Program-made: the position numbers and the translations under genes
The notes under the pieces: model-generated
The model's input: the letters and a program-made list of their open reading frames with translations, nothing else
The model's database searches: none
What the model was told of the DNA's origin: nothing
Origin: CAMPJM01 sp964440915
Lineage (GTDB): Bacteria > Bacteroidota > Bacteroidia > Cytophagales > Cyclobacteriaceae
Assembly: GCA_964440915.1 (NCBI GenBank)
Contig: CAYTTV010000004.1
Location: 1 to 64,000 of the forward strand
Length of the DNA: 64,000 bases
Direction of reading: 5' to 3'
Shown here: positions 15,622 to 24,763 of the stretch, piece by piece
Numbering within the stretch: the stretch's first letter is position 1
Layout of the letters: every line of letters begins with the position of its first letter

Positions 15622-16290
15622 TTACCTTTCGCCAAAGATAGCACTTCCGACTCGAACCATTGTGCTTCCCTCCTCCACCGCTATCTTATAATCTCCCGAC
15701 ATCCCCATCGACAACTCTTCCATGGCAAAGTCTGGTAAAGTTACTTGCTCATCTTTCAGGGTTTCAAACAAATCTTTAAGATGCTTAAACTCCTGCCTGA
15801 TTTGATCTTGATTTTGAGTGAATGTAGCCATGCCCATCAACCCTTTTATAGCAACATGATGCATATCTATCATTGCTGGGTCATGAAGCATATCGTATAG
15901 CTCCTCATTTGAAAACCCATACTTACTCTCTTCCTTAGCAATGTAGATCTGCAAGAGACAAGGGATTTTCCGGTTTATTTTTTTCCCCTCTTTATTAATG
16001 GCCCTTAGCAGCTTGGCACTGTCCACGCCTTGAATCAAATGTACGAAGGGAGCAATAAATTTTACTTTATTTCGCTGTAAGTGTCCTATCATATGCCAAC
16101 GGATATCGCCAGGAAGTTGGGGCTGCTTCTCTACAAGTTCTTGTACCTTGTTTTCGCCGAAATCCCTCATGCCGGCTTCATATGCCTGCATAATATCCGC
16201 AATGGGCTTGGTCTTGCTCACAGCAATCAAACGGCAATGCTTCTCGGGAAGCTGTTGCGTAATTTTCTCTAAGTTATTTTGTAGATTCAT
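15622..16290 (-). CDS. YggS/PLPBP family pyridoxal phosphate homeostasis protein
   Basis: 222 aa, a complete single-domain alanine-racemase-like TIM barrel. The PLP lysine is in LIAVSKTKP (about residue 26). Further family motifs are FGENKVQEL, IRWHMIGHLQRNKVK, GLMGMATF and ELSMGMSGDYKIAVEEGSTMVRVGSAIFG. It binds PLP and affects PLP and amino-acid homeostasis without known catalysis. Divergent from the GH3-like gene 85 bp away. Confidence 0.95.
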   Translation of the reverse strand: MNLQNNLEKITQQLPEKHCRLIAVSKTKPIADIMQAYEAGMRDFGENKVQELVEKQPQLPGDIRWHMIGHLQRNKVKFIAPFVHLIQGVDSAKLLRAINKEGKKINRKIPCLLQIYIAKEESKYGFSNEELYDMLHDPAMIDMHHVAIKGLMGMATFTQNQDQIRQEFKHLKDLFETLKDEQVTLPDFAMEELSMGMSGDYKIAVEEGSTMVRVGSAIFGER

Positions 16291-16375
16291 TTTGTGATTA
16301 ATGCTTACTTTTGATACAATGAAATTTAACTTTGACTTTTACTTTAGAGGTTTATTGAGACTAAAAGCATAAGCT

Positions 16376-17929
16376 ATGGCCATTGTTGGTACCTTACTCA
16401 AGAAAGGAATAAGAATACGGGAAAGCATAGAGCAAGAATACTCTTCTTCTTTGGACCTTCAAAAGTCTGAACTAAAAAAGCTGTTGATCTCCAGCAGAAA
16501 CACAGAATTTGGCAAAGCATATGATTTCAAATCCATCCTCAGAGCGTTCAAAAGTTCTGGACAGCCTGATTTCTATGCCAAATTTAAAGAAAATGTACCG
16601 GTCCACAATTATAATGAGATGTATAATAAGTGGTGGCAAAAAGCCAGGGCAGGTGAAGTTAATGTTTGCTGGCCTGGTCAAGTACGTTATTTTGCTTTGA
16701 GTTCAGGTACTTCCGAAGCCTCCTCTAAGTATATTCCTATCACCAAGGATCAGATAAAGGCCATAAGAAAAACGAGTATCAGGCAGATCCTTTCCTTATC
16801 GAAGTACGACCTACCTGACAAGCTTTTTGAAACGGGCATCTTGATGCTGGGAGGCAGTACGCACCTCAATCAGCGGGGAAATTATTTTGAGGGCGATCTT
16901 AGCGGAATTACCGCAAGCCAACTTCCGATCTGGTTCCAACGCTTCTATAAGCCTGGGCAAAAAATAGCCCGGAATCCTGACTGGAATAACAAGTTAGACG
17001 AGATAACACTACACGCCTCTAAATGGAACATAGGCGTGATTGTTGGAGTGCCAGCCTGGATTCAGATCTTAATGGAGAAGATCATTGCCCACTATAAAGT
17101 GAATTCAATTCATGACATATGGCCCAATCTGATGATTTATGTGCATGGTGGTGTGTCTTTCGATCCTTATAGAAAAAGCTTTGAGAAGCTTCTGGCAAAG
17201 CCCTTGGTTTATATCGAGACCTATCTGGCATCTGAAGGGTTCTTTGCTTTCCAGGCACTTCCTAACAGGCGGTCCATGAGGTTGGTATTAAACAATGGCA
17301 TTTTTTATGAATTTGTGCCTTTTACCGACACCAACTTCACGCCCGAAGGAGAAATAAAGCAGCAAGCACAAACACTGATGCTGCCCGAAGTGAAGGAAGG
17401 GGAAGAGTATGCCATCCTAATTTCTACTTGTGCCGGCGCTTGGCGTTATCTAATAGGAGATGTCATAAAATTTGTTTCGAAAGACGAGCATGAAATCGTA
17501 ATAACAGGCCGAACAAAGCACTTTTTGAGCCTGTGTGGGGAGCATTTGTCAGTTGACAACATGACTAAGGCCATTGAACTGGTAGCCGAAGAGCTTGACA
17601 TTACCATCAAAGAATTCACAGTGGCAGGCATTCCATACGGGTCGCTATTTGCTCACCATTGGTACATAGGAGTAGAAGGGGAGGTTTCAGCAGCACTCCT
17701 GAAACAGCGCCTAGATGAACATCTGAAGGAACTCAACGACGACTATGCCGTAGAGCGTAATGCTGCACTTCAAGCTGTTTTTGTAGAGACTATCCCTACA
17801 CAGACATTTTATGATTGGCTTAAAGCAAAAGGGAAAGAAGGAGGGCAGAACAAATTTCCTCGTGTGCTAAAAGGTGGACTTCTGGACGATTGGCGGAAAT
17901 TTGTAAAACAAAATACCCCAAGCGATTAA
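16376..17929 (+). CDS. GH3 auxin-responsive promoter family protein (acyl-acid amido synthetase-like)
   Basis: 517 aa, full length for the bacterial GH3 group. An adenylate-forming fold is shown by the phosphate-binding stretch FALSSGTSEASSKYIPIT at about 104-121, GVIVGVPAWIQIL in the middle and the hinge-like WRYLIGDVIKFVSKDEHEIVITGRTKHFLSLCGEHLS. Plant members join amino acids to acyl acids. The substrate of bacterial members is not established. The next gene, a LysE-type exporter, starts 3 bp after the stop, so the two form a pair and the exporter may move a related amino acid. Confidence 0.88.
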   Translation: MAIVGTLLKKGIRIRESIEQEYSSSLDLQKSELKKLLISSRNTEFGKAYDFKSILRAFKSSGQPDFYAKFKENVPVHNYNEMYNKWWQKARAGEVNVCWPGQVRYFALSSGTSEASSKYIPITKDQIKAIRKTSIRQILSLSKYDLPDKLFETGILMLGGSTHLNQRGNYFEGDLSGITASQLPIWFQRFYKPGQKIARNPDWNNKLDEITLHASKWNIGVIVGVPAWIQILMEKIIAHYKVNSIHDIWPNLMIYVHGGVSFDPYRKSFEKLLAKPLVYIETYLASEGFFAFQALPNRRSMRLVLNNGIFYEFVPFTDTNFTPEGEIKQQAQTLMLPEVKEGEEYAILISTCAGAWRYLIGDVIKFVSKDEHEIVITGRTKHFLSLCGEHLSVDNMTKAIELVAEELDITIKEFTVAGIPYGSLFAHHWYIGVEGEVSAALLKQRLDEHLKELNDDYAVERNAALQAVFVETIPTQTFYDWLKAKGKEGGQNKFPRVLKGGLLDDWRKFVKQNTPSD

Positions 17930-17931
17930 GC

Positions 17932-18549
17932 ATGGCAATCTGGAATGGTGTTGTATTAGGCTTGCTCCTGGCCGCTCTGATTGGGCCTGTGTTTTTTGCC
18001 TTGATCCAAACAAGTATTAAGAAAGGCCTATTGCCGGGGCTCTTTATGGCTATTGGTATCTCTTTGAGTGATGCTTGCTATATAATTATTACCTACTTGG
18101 GCATATCCCAAATATTGAACAATGATGCTTTATACCTATGGATGGGCCTGATTGGAGGCGCTATTATGATAGGTTTTGGTCTGTTCTCAATCTTCAAACC
18201 GGTTCAGGATTTTTCAGGGGTACAAACTGTACATTCAGGAAAGACGGCCTTTGCTAAGGAAACGATCAAGGGCTTTCTTTTGAATGGCATCAACCCTTCA
18301 GTATTATTATTCTGGGTAGGCATTGTCACCTTGGCCAAGGTAAAATATCAATACTACAATTTGGAAGCCATTTTATTTTTTACTGCCATCGTAACAACCG
18401 TATTGCTTACCGACATCATAAAGGTATTTGTGGCGCATAAGCTGAAGTTTCTCCTGAACCCACAAAATATGAAAACGCTCAACAGTATTGTTGGCATCGC
18501 ATTGGTGATTTTTGGCCTGCGCCTGCTATGGGAAGGGATATATGGATAA
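17932..18549 (+). CDS. LysE family amino-acid exporter
   Basis: 205 aa from ATG 17932, just after the GH3 stop; an upstream TTG at 17890 would overlap that gene and is not favoured. Six hydrophobic helices and the LysE start AIWNGVVLGLLLAALIGPVF with the conserved GP motif. Family members export amino acids or related small molecules across the inner membrane. Tightly coupled to the GH3 gene. Confidence 0.88.
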   Translation: MAIWNGVVLGLLLAALIGPVFFALIQTSIKKGLLPGLFMAIGISLSDACYIIITYLGISQILNNDALYLWMGLIGGAIMIGFGLFSIFKPVQDFSGVQTVHSGKTAFAKETIKGFLLNGINPSVLLFWVGIVTLAKVKYQYYNLEAILFFTAIVTTVLLTDIIKVFVAHKLKFLLNPQNMKTLNSIVGIALVIFGLRLLWEGIYG

Positions 18550-18615
18550 GCATCGACACTCTATTAAAGTTGGGTAGGTAACAGTGCTTCGATCAAATAG
18601 TAAAATGATTAAAGA

Positions 18616-18963
18616 CTATAACAATGCCAATGCCTTTGAAGCAACGAAATTGATCAACTTGCCCTTATTGCTTTCCCTGATGAAATCTTGCAGGCTTTTA
18701 CTGGTATATTGCTCAAAATCACCTACAATCGACAACTGTATTCGATAGTTCGAAAATTTTTGGAGTATTTCTCCAGCCATACCACTCTTAAGATTGAAAA
18801 AATCTGGTGCAAGATGCTTTTCTTGGAGTATTATTTTATCAAATCCTTGGTAGTACATATTTCCCATAAGGTCAAGCCCGTCTTCGACTGTCTTAATGAT
18901 GACATCATCAGAAATAATTTCTGCTACATTTCTTCCTTTAATTGTATGCGCTTCAACTTTCAT
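18616..18963 (-). CDS. DUF4180 domain protein
   Basis: 115 aa covering the whole DUF4180 domain: DVIIKTVEDGLDLMGNMYYQGFDKIILQE, FFNLKSGMAGEILQKFSNYRIQLSIVGDF and SLQDFIRESNKGKLINFV. Cytoplasmic, no catalytic motif known. Members appear as stand-alone small proteins, some resembling STAS-like (DUF4325) folds. Convergent with the LysE-type gene. Confidence 0.85.
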   Translation of the reverse strand: MKVEAHTIKGRNVAEIISDDVIIKTVEDGLDLMGNMYYQGFDKIILQEKHLAPDFFNLKSGMAGEILQKFSNYRIQLSIVGDFEQYTSKSLQDFIRESNKGKLINFVASKALALL

Positions 18964-19037
18964 GATGCATGATGATTTTGCTTTAATAAGATTTTCCTGA
19001 TAGGTTACTACTGGAGTAAATCATTATACCTACCACA

Positions 19038-19856
19038 TCAATAACTCTCTTCCTGATTTGGGAAATCAAGGGTCTTTACATCGTCGATATAATGGCTTAC
19101 TGCCTCCGACATCACGTTAAAGATATCAGCATATCTACGAATAAAACGTGGCTTGAACTCATGCGTTATCCCTAAAAGATCGTGTGTAACCAATACCTGG
19201 CCGTCCACATGAGGCCCTGCCCCTATTCCGATAATAGGTATGTTAACTTGCTTAGCAACTTGCTGGGCCAACGAGGCAGGGATTTTCTCTAACACGATAG
19301 CAAAACAACCACATTCTTCTAATATCTTGGCATCATTCACCAGCTTTTCTGCCTCTGCATCTTCACGGGCCCTTACGGTATAGGTACCAAATTTGAAAAT
19401 AGATTGAGGAGTCAAGCCCAAATGTCCCATAACCGGAACGCCCGCACTCAATATCCTATTTACAGAATCCTTTATTTCGGCCCCTCCTTCCATCTTCACG
19501 GCATGCGCACCTGATTCTTTCATGATCCTGATAGCAGACCTGAGCGCTTCGGAAGAATTACCTTGATAGGAGCCAAAGGGAATATCTACCACTACCAAAG
19601 CCCTCGAAACGGCCCTTACCACAGAAGAGGCATGGTAAATCATTTGGTCTAATGTGATCGGCAAAGTAGTTTCATATCCAGCCATCACATTAGATGCTGA
19701 ATCGCCTACTAACAACACGTCTATTCCTGCGCTATCCAATATCCTTGCCATAGAATAATCATATGCTGTAAGCATGGCAATTTTCTCCCCTCTGCTCTTC
19801 ATTTCCTGAAGCTGATGAGTGGTTATTTTTTTTATATCGGCGCTATGAACAGACAT
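19038..19856 (-). CDS. panB: 3-methyl-2-oxobutanoate hydroxymethyltransferase (pantothenate synthesis)
   Basis: 272 aa from ATG 19856 (MSVHSADIKKITTHQLQEM); the frame extends 17 codons upstream without family similarity. Motifs: LTAYDYSMARILDSAGIDVLLVGDS, a GYETTLPITLDQM metal/substrate loop, VKMEGG, VMGHLGLTPQS and IGIGAGPHVDGQVLV, the metal and catalytic Glu loops being intact. Transfers a hydroxymethyl group from methylene-THF to alpha-ketoisovalerate, the first step to pantothenate and CoA. No other pan genes nearby. Confidence 0.96.
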   Translation of the reverse strand: MSVHSADIKKITTHQLQEMKSRGEKIAMLTAYDYSMARILDSAGIDVLLVGDSASNVMAGYETTLPITLDQMIYHASSVVRAVSRALVVVDIPFGSYQGNSSEALRSAIRIMKESGAHAVKMEGGAEIKDSVNRILSAGVPVMGHLGLTPQSIFKFGTYTVRAREDAEAEKLVNDAKILEECGCFAIVLEKIPASLAQQVAKQVNIPIIGIGAGPHVDGQVLVTHDLLGITHEFKPRFIRRYADIFNVMSEAVSHYIDDVKTLDFPNQEESY

Positions 19857-20059
19857 TCTTAATGTGTTTTTATGACATGAAACAAAAACTGAAAACGCTA
19901 TAGACAACTAAAGGTTTTAATCGCTACAAAAGTGAGCAATTACAATGATGTTGCCAAAACTATAAAATCCTTATTCTTGCTCAGTATATTTAAATAACGC
20001 TTTGTATGTGTGAATCAGCGGAATGCAGTCAAGATTGAAATGATAAGCAACTTTTAATT

Positions 20060-21607
20060 TTAATCCTCTACTTGATTCAAATTGGGTATCACAAGGTTAA
20101 AAGTGGTACCGAAACCTTCCTCAGAAGCAACTTCTACCTTCCCATTTAGCTTCTGAATTACATCTTTTACAATATACAAGCCCAAGCCAGAGCCTTCACT
20201 GCTTTCAGAAGCACGAACGAACATATCGAACACGGTGGAAATCTTCGTTTCGGGAATACCTTCGCCATTGTCCTCTATGGTGATATTCGCCATTTTTTCA
20301 TTGACTATTACCGTGATTTTCACATAAGACTGTTCTCTATCAAAACTGCGATATTTGATGGCATTTGAGATAAGATTGTTCAAAATAATCCTAATCCTAG
20401 TAAGGTCAGAAACATATGGTACCGGCTGCCTTACAGAGGTTACTATAACAAGATTCTTATCTTTGGAAGCATCATAAAAATTGGTAATGCTGTTATTGAT
20501 TTCTGTAATGAAATTTAATTGTGTATAGGCATCATTGACGCGATTGTTTCTAGATATGCTCAAAAGATCAATCACAAGCTTGTCCATTCTCTTGATGCTG
20601 CCCTCTATCAATTCAATGCAGTTTTTCTGATCGGGTGTGGTCTCTTCCATCCTTAGTATATTCACCAAGCCAAGGATCGATCGGAGTGGAGAACGCAAAT
20701 CGTGCGACGCATGATATACAAAATTATCGAGCTCGAAGTTGACCTTTTGCAACTCCAATAAATTCTCCTTTGTTTCTGTAATATCTTTTACGACTGCCTC
20801 GATCAAACCATCTTCTTTGTACAGCACACCTGAAAAAGTGACCCAAAAGAATGAGCCATCCTGCTTCTTTAGTCGAAGTTCCTGGTTTTCTACTATCCCT
20901 TTGTCCTTGAGCATATTAAATAACGTACCCAAGTCTTCTGAATCAGGAAAGAATTCGCTGGCCGAAAATCTTCTACTGTCAACAACGCCAAACATACGAT
21001 AGGCCATGCTGTTGGCCTCAATGATTTGACCAGCAAGATTGAAGCGCAACATCCCCACAAGTGAGTTCTCAAATAAGTTTCTGTATTTCCTCTCGCTGTT
21101 GATCAATGCAGCTTCGGCTACCTTTCTTTCTGTGATATCGGTATGAGAGCCCGATACCCGATAAGGCCTACCTTCTTTGTCCCGTAGCACTTTCCCCTTA
21201 GAATATATCCATCTATATGAGCCATCTTTATGTTTCATTCGAAACTCGATCTCATATTTAGGTATCTCACCCTTTATGTAGGCGTGAATCGTCGAGTGGG
21301 CCCGCTCCAAATCATCTGGATGCAAAAGGCGCTTCCAAACGCCTGAAACAGTTGGGAGTTCTTCATCTTCATAACCAAGCATACGCTTCCAAGGCTTGGA
21401 TACAAACTTCTCCTTAGTCTGAAGATTCCAATCCCATAAACCGTCTGTTGCGCCATCAGAAGCCAACTCATAAAGATGGAGGCTTTTCGCTAATGTTCCT
21501 ATAGTTTTCTGCTGGCTATCAGCATGTTGCTTGAGAAGAGCTATCTCTTCTTTTAAAGCTTCTACCTCCTCCAAAGAATGCTGGTTGGGTTTAGTTGTGC
21601 CTGTCAT
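20060..21607 (-). CDS. Cytoplasmic sensor histidine kinase with two PAS domains
   Basis: About 515 aa from ATG 21607; seven further codons lead to a TTG at 21628. No membrane segment. A short coiled coil (EEVEALKEEIALLKQHADSQQ) is followed by PAS1 with WDWNLQTKEKFVSKPWKRMLGYEDEELP and PAC RVSGSHTDITERK, then PAS2 (FENSLVGMLRFNLAGQIIEANSMAYRMFGV). The HisKA domain has the phospho-acceptor His in FVYHASHDLRSPLRSI. The HATPase domain has N box NNLISNAIKYR, DNGEGIP and GSGLGLYIVKDVI. Complete and probably active. No response regulator adjoins it. PAS ligand unknown. Confidence 0.92.
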   Translation of the reverse strand: MTGTTKPNQHSLEEVEALKEEIALLKQHADSQQKTIGTLAKSLHLYELASDGATDGLWDWNLQTKEKFVSKPWKRMLGYEDEELPTVSGVWKRLLHPDDLERAHSTIHAYIKGEIPKYEIEFRMKHKDGSYRWIYSKGKVLRDKEGRPYRVSGSHTDITERKVAEAALINSERKYRNLFENSLVGMLRFNLAGQIIEANSMAYRMFGVVDSRRFSASEFFPDSEDLGTLFNMLKDKGIVENQELRLKKQDGSFFWVTFSGVLYKEDGLIEAVVKDITETKENLLELQKVNFELDNFVYHASHDLRSPLRSILGLVNILRMEETTPDQKNCIELIEGSIKRMDKLVIDLLSISRNNRVNDAYTQLNFITEINNSITNFYDASKDKNLVIVTSVRQPVPYVSDLTRIRIILNNLISNAIKYRSFDREQSYVKITVIVNEKMANITIEDNGEGIPETKISTVFDMFVRASESSEGSGLGLYIVKDVIQKLNGKVEVASEEGFGTTFNLVIPNLNQVED

Positions 21608-21986
21608 GGGTGAATTGTTGCAATTCAAAACGCTTGTTTATAAAGATTTAAAGGCCGAGTGGCTACAATATCGGTAAAAATCATAATATAAATAAGAAAA
21701 ATAGAAAAAATAATTGGAATATGATAAAAAGATGTCAGAAAACTGGTTGTCTAAAAGTTTGAAGCTGGGAAACCTTAAGGAAAAAGAAAAGCAGCAGGCA
21801 GTTAACTAAGAAATGGACGGAAGATTCCAGGCATCAGATAGGAAAGGGCAGGAATAATTCTGAAGGATGGTGAAATGGGAAGCAGCAATAGGAAACGAAA
21901 TGCGTGTTTAATTGCTAAACGATGGCTTCAGTTGCTATAAATTTCAAGCTTAACGATTCAAGCTATCATTTTTCAAGGTTAATGAA
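21608..21986. other. Intergenic stretch, purine-rich on the plus strand
   Basis: About 380 bp between the PAS kinase start and the phosphoribosyltransferase stop. The plus strand is strongly purine biased with loosely repeating text (GGAAAG, AGGCAG, CAGGCATCAGATAGG), like the degenerate dispersed repeats elsewhere in the window. No credible gene or strong hairpin seen. Confidence 0.45.
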
Positions 21987-22490
21987 CTAAAAAAGATAAA
22001 CGCCCATATTTTCAGGGTCAAGTCTTACATCTACATGCTCATTTAGCGTGGTAGACAGTTCATAACCGTTATAATCAGCCGATATAGGGAAAAGTTTGTG
22101 GCTACGGTTAACAAGTACGGCGGTTTCCAGCTTTTTTACGCCGGCTTCCAAAAAAGGCTTGATGCAATAGGCCAATGTTTTTCCTGAGTTCAGCACATCA
22201 TCTACTAAAACGACGCATTTTCCACCAAATATAGCAGCTGTAGAATCTAGTTTGACTTCACTCTGAGTGTTTGCCGCTTTGTCTACTGATAAACTCACTA
22301 AGGTGGTTTTCAACGGAGAAATCTCATCAAGATCCTTCACAATCATTTTGGCTAAAACATACCCCATATCTTCTACTCCAGCTATAATAATGCCTTCTTC
22401 ATGAAGATTTCGCTCATATATTTCATATGCTATCCTCTTGATTTTTTGAAGAATCTGGTCTTTATCCAAAATGAGATTGTCCTTTGCCAT
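21987..22490 (-). CDS. Phosphoribosyltransferase family protein (PyrR/Hpt-like)
   Basis: 167 aa. The PRPP-binding motif VVLVDDVLNSGKTLAY is intact at about 92-107, and an early GIIIAGVEDMGYVLAKMIV gives the usual first loop. Length and motif fit type I phosphoribosyltransferases of the PyrR or hypoxanthine group; the exact base cannot be fixed by eye. It follows the Lrp gene on the same strand with a 64-bp gap. Confidence 0.87.
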   Translation of the reverse strand: MAKDNLILDKDQILQKIKRIAYEIYERNLHEEGIIIAGVEDMGYVLAKMIVKDLDEISPLKTTLVSLSVDKAANTQSEVKLDSTAAIFGGKCVVLVDDVLNSGKTLAYCIKPFLEAGVKKLETAVLVNRSHKLFPISADYNGYELSTTLNEHVDVRLDPENMGVYLF

Positions 22491-22554
22491 TTTATTTTCT
22501 TTAGTATTATGGGGTTAAAGGAAGTGCCGTACAATAAAGGATCCGTCCAACCAC

Positions 22555-23028
22555 TTATGGGATAGGCATTACCTTACTGTCCTTAAAGGTAGAAAGGATC
22601 ACCATAGATTGCATATTGTCTACCACTTTTATCTCACTTACCTTTTCCAACATAAGCTTTTGATAAGTAGCGATATCTTTTGTGATGATTTTGAGTATAA
22701 AGTCGCCTGATCCAGTGATATGATGGCATTCTATGATCTCATCTATCTTATTGATCTGTTTGACAAATTCCTCAATATTCTCCTTGTTGTGTCCTACCAA
22801 ACTTACCTGCACAAAGGTGCTCACGCCCAAGCCTATTTTGTCTACATCTAGTTTGGCATGATAGCTTTTAATGACCCCCATGTTTTCCAACTTCTTTACC
22901 CTTTCTAAGGTGGGTGCCGGCGATAGCCCTATGTCTTTAGAAAGCTGGGCATTGGTGATTTTGGCATTCGACTGCAATATTTCCAAGATCTTACGATCTA
23001 TCTTGTCTAACTTAGCAACTGTGCTCAT
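22555..23028 (-). CDS. Lrp/AsnC family transcriptional regulator
   Basis: 157 aa. N-terminal winged helix-turn-helix (LDKIDRKILEILQSNAKITNAQLSKDIGLSPAPTLERVKKLENMGVI) and a C-terminal RAM/AsnC ligand domain (VQVSLVGHNKENIEEFV, CHHITGSGDFILKIITKDI). Full length. Probably senses an amino acid and acts as a dimer or octamer. An inverted repeat and a -7 box lie directly upstream and suggest autoregulation. Confidence 0.94.
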   Translation of the reverse strand: MSTVAKLDKIDRKILEILQSNAKITNAQLSKDIGLSPAPTLERVKKLENMGVIKSYHAKLDVDKIGLGVSTFVQVSLVGHNKENIEEFVKQINKIDEIIECHHITGSGDFILKIITKDIATYQKLMLEKVSEIKVVDNMQSMVILSTFKDSKVMPIP

Positions 23029-23057
23029 AAATGGCTCGAACAGAATTTAATTTTGCA

Positions 23058-23088
23058 CAAAGATAAGCCTATTTGCAAAAAATTTGCA
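23058..23088 (-). promoter_or_regulatory. Lrp gene promoter with inverted repeat operator
   Basis: The minus strand has TATCTTTG (23058-23065), an exact Bacteroidota -7 box, about 30 bp before the start codon. Nine bases upstream lies the symmetrical TGCAAA-AAA-TTTGCA at 23074-23088, in the -15 to -35 zone, where a bound regulator would block or steer polymerase. Autoregulation is inferred, as is common in this family. Confidence 0.5.
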
Positions 23089-23200
23089 GCATCGGGGAAG
23101 ATTAATATTTTTATAGAAATTATAGAACACTGACACCAATTGAATCCCTATAAAGCTTCCTACCTGATCCCAGGAGATAGCCCACCGTATCATTTAACAA

Positions 23201-23233
23201 ATAAGGGACTTGAAAATAGCTCAAGCCCCTTAT
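23201..23233 (-). terminator. Terminator hairpin after the OmpP1/FadL-like gene
   Basis: A 13-bp stem with one mismatch, ATAAGGGACTTGA at 23201-23213 against TCAAGCCCCTTAT at 23221-23233, with a 7-nt loop. It begins about 28 bp beyond the stop on the minus strand and is followed by a TTTG-rich stretch. Confidence 0.7.
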
Positions 23234-23260
23234 AATGTGTGAATATTTTATCGTTTTCTT

Positions 23261-24733
23261 TTAGAAATTAAAGCCAAAAGTAAGCATGGCTCTAGTGGAA
23301 TTATGTTTTGCCACTGCTAAAGGCCCCTCTGCATAAGGTATATAGCCTGACTCATATCTGGTATTCACTGCTGCAACATCTATATAATAGTCTCGGAGAC
23401 GAATACCTGCCCCCAAAGAAAATGATTTCCTGCTTCGGTCCACACTATTTTCCCCTATAGGGTCACCAAAGAAAGCAAATCCTGCCCTGAACCTAAAAAT
23501 ATTATGTCTGTACTCACCTCCAATTTTATAATTGATGACCGATTGCAGCACATTACTAATTTCTTGGTTATCCGCGCCAAAGTCATTCTCATTACTGCTA
23601 TATTTATTGCCTCCATAATCGATATATTCAATATCGGCAGTAATAAACCCGTTTTTGCCTATAAAATAGGAAACACCCCCATTTACGTGTGCCGGCCTGC
23701 GGTATTCATAGTTGATGATGGGGCTTATGTTTTCATAAGGGAAATAAGCATAGTTTGTGCTATCTCCATAGTCAGCCACTAGGTCAATCGTCAAATAATC
23801 TTCTAAGGTATAATATGTGGGCGAAGTATAAGCTAACCCTACGGTAAGCGTTGAAATAGGTCGGTATATAGCCCCCAAAGAAACATTGAATCCTGAACCA
23901 CTAAATTGACGATTTTCAGCTAAAGTCAGTTCATCTAAAGCAGTGCCTGTAGGCCTTTCTTTGTACACTCTACTCATCTCATAATTGATGGAGGAAAAAT
24001 TTAGGCCAATACCTAAATAAAACTTGTCAGCAAAGTTGCCACCATAGGCAAAGTTGGTGGTATACCCTGCGCCCTTTATGTTTATCCCTTCCGATTGCTC
24101 TACTGGGAAACCAGATTCTACAGCTCTATCATTATAAGTATCCAAAAAATCCTCATTCGCCACAGGGTCATAGAACTCATCTATTAGATAGGTTTCGAAA
24201 GCCAATTCCGAATAGATATTGTCGAATGTGAGGTTACCATTATTATAGTAAGCCCCATTCAAAGCAGCTCCTACAAAATCATTCTCATTATTCCTTCCAC
24301 TATATCTAATTTGGCTGTGGAAATCATTAATTCTATTCATACTAATTCCGAATGACCCTCCTCTCCAAGCCCCTTCTGGGTTTTGTTTAGTATTGTTCAA
24401 CACCACGCCCAAATGACCAAAATTGAAATTGGTTTTAAAGTCATCTGCATTACGCCCCAAGTACTTTGTATCCGTATTGTGAAAACCTAATGAAGGGCTA
24501 AAGGACAATTCAGATCGGTTAAAAAAACCCAGGCCTGCTGGATTTTTCATGGCGGAAGTAATATCCCCACCCAATGAGGAAGATACTCCTCCCATGCCTT
24601 GCATCCGTGCGCTTCCTGTTATCTCCCTTTGGCTAAATTGTTGCGCTAGATCCACATAACTTTGGCCTTGAGCTGAAAAATATAAGCAAAAAGATAACAG
24701 GCCTATGATTATAAGCGAATATTGAAACTTCAT
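23261..24733 (-). CDS. Outer-membrane protein of the OmpP1/FadL/TodX type
   Basis: 490 aa. Signal peptide MKFQYSLIIIGLLSFCLYFS ending at AQGQ. The N-terminal hatch region SARMQGMGGVSSSLGGDITSAMKNPAGLGFF is characteristic of Bacteroidota OmpP1-family proteins. Multiple amphipathic strands follow and the last ends in TFGFNF. Probably a long-chain fatty acid or hydrophobic-compound channel. It follows the low-complexity lipoprotein gene by 30 bp on the same strand. Confidence 0.85.
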   Translation of the reverse strand: MKFQYSLIIIGLLSFCLYFSAQGQSYVDLAQQFSQREITGSARMQGMGGVSSSLGGDITSAMKNPAGLGFFNRSELSFSPSLGFHNTDTKYLGRNADDFKTNFNFGHLGVVLNNTKQNPEGAWRGGSFGISMNRINDFHSQIRYSGRNNENDFVGAALNGAYYNNGNLTFDNIYSELAFETYLIDEFYDPVANEDFLDTYNDRAVESGFPVEQSEGINIKGAGYTTNFAYGGNFADKFYLGIGLNFSSINYEMSRVYKERPTGTALDELTLAENRQFSGSGFNVSLGAIYRPISTLTVGLAYTSPTYYTLEDYLTIDLVADYGDSTNYAYFPYENISPIINYEYRRPAHVNGGVSYFIGKNGFITADIEYIDYGGNKYSSNENDFGADNQEISNVLQSVINYKIGGEYRHNIFRFRAGFAFFGDPIGENSVDRSRKSFSLGAGIRLRDYYIDVAAVNTRYESGYIPYAEGPLAVAKHNSTRAMLTFGFNF

Positions 24734-24763
24734 AAATTAATGGTTTTTCTCTCCTAACGTAAA

